From: JAWPMV01 sp038527215
GTDB lineage: Bacteria > Bacteroidota > Bacteroidia > J057
Direction: 5' to 3'
Length of the DNA: 64,000 nt
Assembly (NCBI GenBank): GCA_038527215.1
Contig: JBCBGC010000024.1
Span: 1-64,000, forward strand
Under the pieces are notes generated by a model that was given only the letters and a program-made list of their open reading frames with translations, was not told the DNA's origin and did not search any database. This document shows positions 61,280 through 64,000 of the stretch, piece after piece. How positions within the stretch are numbered: position 1 is the stretch's first letter; each line of letters begins with the position of its first letter. The position numbers and the translations under genes are program-made.

Positions 61280-62872
61280 TTAATAGCCAGGGTTTTGTAC
61301 GAGGTTTGGATTGGCTGCCAGGCTCTCACTCGGCAGAGGATAGCGCGCCCGAAAATCAGGCAGACCAATCCCTTTGGCGGCATTGCCTTTCCAGGCCCAG
61401 GTATAGCTGCTGCCGGTAAAGCGGTTAAACCGCAAAAGATCTTGTCGGCGATGAGATTCCCAGTGAAGTTCCACCAGTCGTTCGTCTAAGATGAGGTCCA
61501 GGCTCAACTCGGAAACCGTGTTGGCATTATTGGCTCGGGTCCGCAGGGCGTTGACATACTGCAAGGCCTGACTTGCCGTACCACCACCCCCGCGCAGCTG
61601 AGCTTCTGCATACATGAGGTAGGCGTCCGCCAACCGAAACATGGGAAAATCCGTATCCACGATTTCCAGCGCGGAGCCCCGACTCCCATCGGAATTCAGG
61701 TTTGACCACTTCCCGATAATGTAGCCGGAATTGTTATCAGAAATACGCGTAATGTCGATGGGACGATCCGCCGTAATCAGGGTGTTGCGATCATCCTGAT
61801 CGTAGCTTCCATTGAGGAAAATTTCGGAGAATTGACGGGTCACCCGGAGGGCGCCTCCCCAGCCACCTGCATTTACTCCGAAGTCTTCTCCATTGCCTTC
61901 CTGGGCGCCAACCTGCCCATTGACCATGAGGGTGGTCGGTCCGTAGTTTTGGGTGACGATACCATCGGATAAAACGGGAAAAATGATTTCTGAGCGCGCA
62001 TCGTTCCGGTCGTTGTCCGCCATGAACAGCTCCAGATAATTGTCGGCTAGCTGAAAGGCCCCGCTGTTGATCACTTCCCGGCAATAATTGAGACAATCTC
62101 CATAGCGGTCTGTGCCGATATAGACTTCGGCGTTGAGATATAATTTGGCGAGCACCATCCAGGCTGCAGCCCGGTCTGCCCGGCCATATTCATTTTGTCC
62201 GGGTGCACGCATCTCCCCCGCAATCGACAACAGTTCACCTTCGATAAAATCAAACAACTGTTGCGGTTCAGCTTGCGGGGCCTGATAGGCTCCTACTGGA
62301 TCGGAATCAGTTACAAAGGCACAGCGACCAAAAAGGTCCAGCATATGATAATAGGCCATGGCCCGCAAAAAACGTGCTTCTGCCCGGTAGGTAGCGATTT
62401 CGGAGCGCAGCGTCCCTTCTACCTCCCTTTGGTCTAGTAATTCATCGGTTGTTTGGCGAAGGAACTCATTGGCAAAGGCGACCTGGGCCATGCCCCGGCC
62501 ATACATGCCCCGGAGCAGCACGTTGGAAGCGGCCCAGGTGCTGCGCTGAATCTCTGCCAGTCCGGGATCGTTTTCCCAGGACCAGATCGCTTCATCGGTG
62601 GCCAGGACCTGCAAATTCCACAGCCCGCGTCCATACTGACTGGTGCCTGCGTCTATGCCTGCAATATTGGATGAGCCTGCCCCTTCCAAACCCGTAAGGG
62701 CCAGGTTGGAATAGACCCCGGCCAGGGCCTGACGGTAGGCATCAGGATTGTTGTAAAACTGATCTGCCAGGATGGCGTTGGGATCCTCAATCTCTACATT
62801 GAGTTGGCCAAAACAGCCGCCAAGCAGGCTTGCCATCATTAAAGGACCTAATATTTTTATGATATGTTTCAT
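61280..62872 (-). CDS. susD: RagB/SusD-family nutrient-binding outer-membrane lipoprotein
   Basis: A 530-residue lipoprotein (lipobox ASLLGGC). SusD hallmarks: EDPNAILADQFYNNPDAYRQALAGVYSNL, TPR-like helical core (ARFLRAMAYYHMLDLFGRCAFV), and C-terminal RTRANNANTVSELSLDLILDERLVELHWESHRRQDLLRFNRFT in parts. It caps the SusC barrel and captures the oligosaccharide. Twelve bp after susC; the specificity (galacto-oligosaccharides) is inferred from the GH53 gene. Confidence 0.95.
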   Translation of the reverse strand: MKHIIKILGPLMMASLLGGCFGQLNVEIEDPNAILADQFYNNPDAYRQALAGVYSNLALTGLEGAGSSNIAGIDAGTSQYGRGLWNLQVLATDEAIWSWENDPGLAEIQRSTWAASNVLLRGMYGRGMAQVAFANEFLRQTTDELLDQREVEGTLRSEIATYRAEARFLRAMAYYHMLDLFGRCAFVTDSDPVGAYQAPQAEPQQLFDFIEGELLSIAGEMRAPGQNEYGRADRAAAWMVLAKLYLNAEVYIGTDRYGDCLNYCREVINSGAFQLADNYLELFMADNDRNDARSEIIFPVLSDGIVTQNYGPTTLMVNGQVGAQEGNGEDFGVNAGGWGGALRVTRQFSEIFLNGSYDQDDRNTLITADRPIDITRISDNNSGYIIGKWSNLNSDGSRGSALEIVDTDFPMFRLADAYLMYAEAQLRGGGGTASQALQYVNALRTRANNANTVSELSLDLILDERLVELHWESHRRQDLLRFNRFTGSSYTWAWKGNAAKGIGLPDFRARYPLPSESLAANPNLVQNPGY

Positions 62873-62884
62873 CTCTATGCGGAC

Positions 62885-64000
62885 TTAGTAAGTAAGGGAT
62901 AAGCTGAACAAAAAAGATCTGGCGCGGGGGTAAATGGTGTTGTCGATGCCACTGAAAATCTCAGGGTCGAGGCCGCTGTAGTTGGTCAGGACAAATACAT
63001 TTTGTGCTCCCAGGCCTAATCGGGCGCTAAATCGGGAATTCGCCAGTTGCTCGATGGTGTAGCCTAGATTGATGTTGTCCATCCGTAGGAAGGAAGCATC
63101 TTCCAGGTAGTAATCCGACAGGATGACGGTAGGCGTGGTATTGAAATTAGAGGCCAAAACAGCGCTAGGCAGATTCGAAAGCACCTGCACATTCTGAATC
63201 AAATCGTACTGAGCCCGGGAGGAGTTTACATTGTTGTACATGTAGTTGCCCAGACTAGCCCGCAGATTGAAGGAGAAATCCAGTCCTTTATATGCCATGC
63301 GGGTTTGAAAGCCGAAAGTAGCCTCCGGCTGATTATTCCGGTGGAGGTAGCGATCTTCATCATTGATCAGGTTGTCTCCATTTAGGTCCACATAGGCCCC
63401 TTCAATTGGATCGCCATTTTCATTATACACCTGCTTGTACACGAAGAACTTGTAAGGCGCAAAGCCGACTCGGTGGAGTTGGATAGTTCCCCCGACGCCG
63501 CCGCCAATACCGCCCACCCGGACATCCTGGTCCAGGGCCAGATCCTGGATTTCTGTTTTGATGAGGGTGGTGTTAAAGGAAATATTCCAGGAAAAATCCC
63601 CGGTATACGGCCGGAAAACATCGTAATTCACGGAAAACTCCAAGCCCTGCGTGCTAAAGTTTCCGATATTTTGGAAGCCAGAATTACTGAAATTGGACCC
63701 GTCAGAGATGGCCGCAAAAGCCAGCAAATCCCGCGACTCCTTAAAGAATACCTCGATGGTGCTATTCAAGCGGTTGCTAAAGAATCCGAAATCTACCCCC
63801 AGGTTATACGTAGTCGTTTCTTCCCATTTGAGTTCTTCATTCCGAAACTGGGGCAGGGCTCCGGTGATGGGTTGGCCGCCAAAGGCATATTGAGAGCTGG
63901 GCAAGGCCGTGTTATAGCGCTGTAAAAACAATAGCTCGGCTCCACTGCCGATGTCTTGCTGGCCCGTGATCCCCCAACCTAGCCGAAGTTTCAGGTTGCT
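62885..64000 (-). CDS. susC: SusC/RagA TonB-dependent transporter, 5' part outside the window
   Basis: The last ~371 residues of a beta-barrel receptor; the frame is open through base 64000 and the real start is beyond it. Visible SusC signatures: LKLRLGWGITGQQDIG, LKWEETTTYNLGVDFGFFSNRLNSTIEVFFKESRDLL in parts, GNFSTQGLEFSVNYD, GDPIEGAYVDLNGDNLINDEDRYLHRNNQPEATFGF in parts, and a final aromatic strand FLFSLSLTY. A start inside (for example 63931) would be wrong. Partner of the susD gene 12 bp downstream. Confidence 0.95.
   Translation of the reverse strand, partial: SNLKLRLGWGITGQQDIGSGAELLFLQRYNTALPSSQYAFGGQPITGALPQFRNEELKWEETTTYNLGVDFGFFSNRLNSTIEVFFKESRDLLAFAAISDGSNFSNSGFQNIGNFSTQGLEFSVNYDVFRPYTGDFSWNISFNTTLIKTEIQDLALDQDVRVGGIGGGVGGTIQLHRVGFAPYKFFVYKQVYNENGDPIEGAYVDLNGDNLINDEDRYLHRNNQPEATFGFQTRMAYKGLDFSFNLRASLGNYMYNNVNSSRAQYDLIQNVQVLSNLPSAVLASNFNTTPTVILSDYYLEDASFLRMDNINLGYTIEQLANSRFSARLGLGAQNVFVLTNYSGLDPEIFSGIDNTIYPRARSFLFSLSLTY

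Noticed and set aside
1..64000. Insertion sequences, prophage, integrase or rRNA operon
   Set aside because: No transposase, integrase, phage structural cluster or rRNA sequence was seen. The 'tail fibre' protein belongs to a surface-protein family and is not accompanied by phage genes.

Overview
The window is a chromosomal segment of a member of the Bacteroidota, most like the Saprospiria/Chitinophagia side of the phylum and probably aquatic. The evidence is TAnnTTTG (-7) promoter octamers, SusC/SusD outer-membrane pairs, the type IX secretion component PorT with several C-terminal sorting domains, a small histone H1-like protein, a serine-palmitoyltransferase-like enzyme and a BlaI/M56 pair. 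Gene density is high and most genes are housekeeping. The species assignment is inference.

Layout. 1-12.6 kb: end of a siderophore-interacting flavoprotein, an ICMT-like methylase, a lipoprotein, pyruvate carboxylase, porT-ubiE divergent from yihA, a BlaI/M56 pair with a perfect operator-like palindrome, the clpS-aat N-degron operon and a zinc phospholipase C-like protein. 12.7-21.8 kb: SPT-like enzyme with a 57-residue H1-like gene, the overlapping ligA-DUF6913-dapA operon, a lone MlaF-type ATPase, trpS, a deoxynucleoside kinase and rlmD. 21.9-33 kb: lamin-tail surface protein, mfd, a tryptophan-catabolic group (membrane protein, tryptophan 2,3-dioxygenase, ACMSD-like decarboxylase), a GT2/DUF2304 pair and a tRNA with a CAU anticodon (likely Ile2). 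33.3-38.7 kb: a lipoprotein of unknown function and a run of esterase, AraC regulator, Tat-type phosphoesterase, second esterase and small membrane protein. 39-48.6 kb: very repetitive surface proteins on the minus strand (propeller plus eight 53-residue repeats with a T9SS tail; a 1576-residue trimeric-fibre-like protein with a predicted self-cleaving chaperone, coupled to a small T9SS-tailed protein). 58.6-64 kb: a susC-susD-susE-GH53 locus for beta-1,4-galactan, with susC cut by the window end.

The most unusual region is 49.3-58.4 kb. A TPR-sensor histidine kinase and a NarL/LuxR-type response regulator bracket three genes for exported proteins: a Q/Y/P-rich repeat protein with a polybasic tail; a MACPF (pore-forming) protein with hemopexin-like repeats in front and a cytolysin-domain-4-like sandwich behind; and a 923-residue ankyrin protein whose N-terminus looks like the same sandwich. 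An 18-bp sequence with a CCACAT/ATGTGG palindrome, differing at one base, lies exactly 21 bp upstream of the -7 octamer of both the Q-rich and the MACPF gene, in place of the -33 element. This suggests a dedicated regulon controlling a secreted pore-former/ankyrin system. I know of no described system with this composition. The regulatory link and the role (defence, predation, adhesion) are inference.
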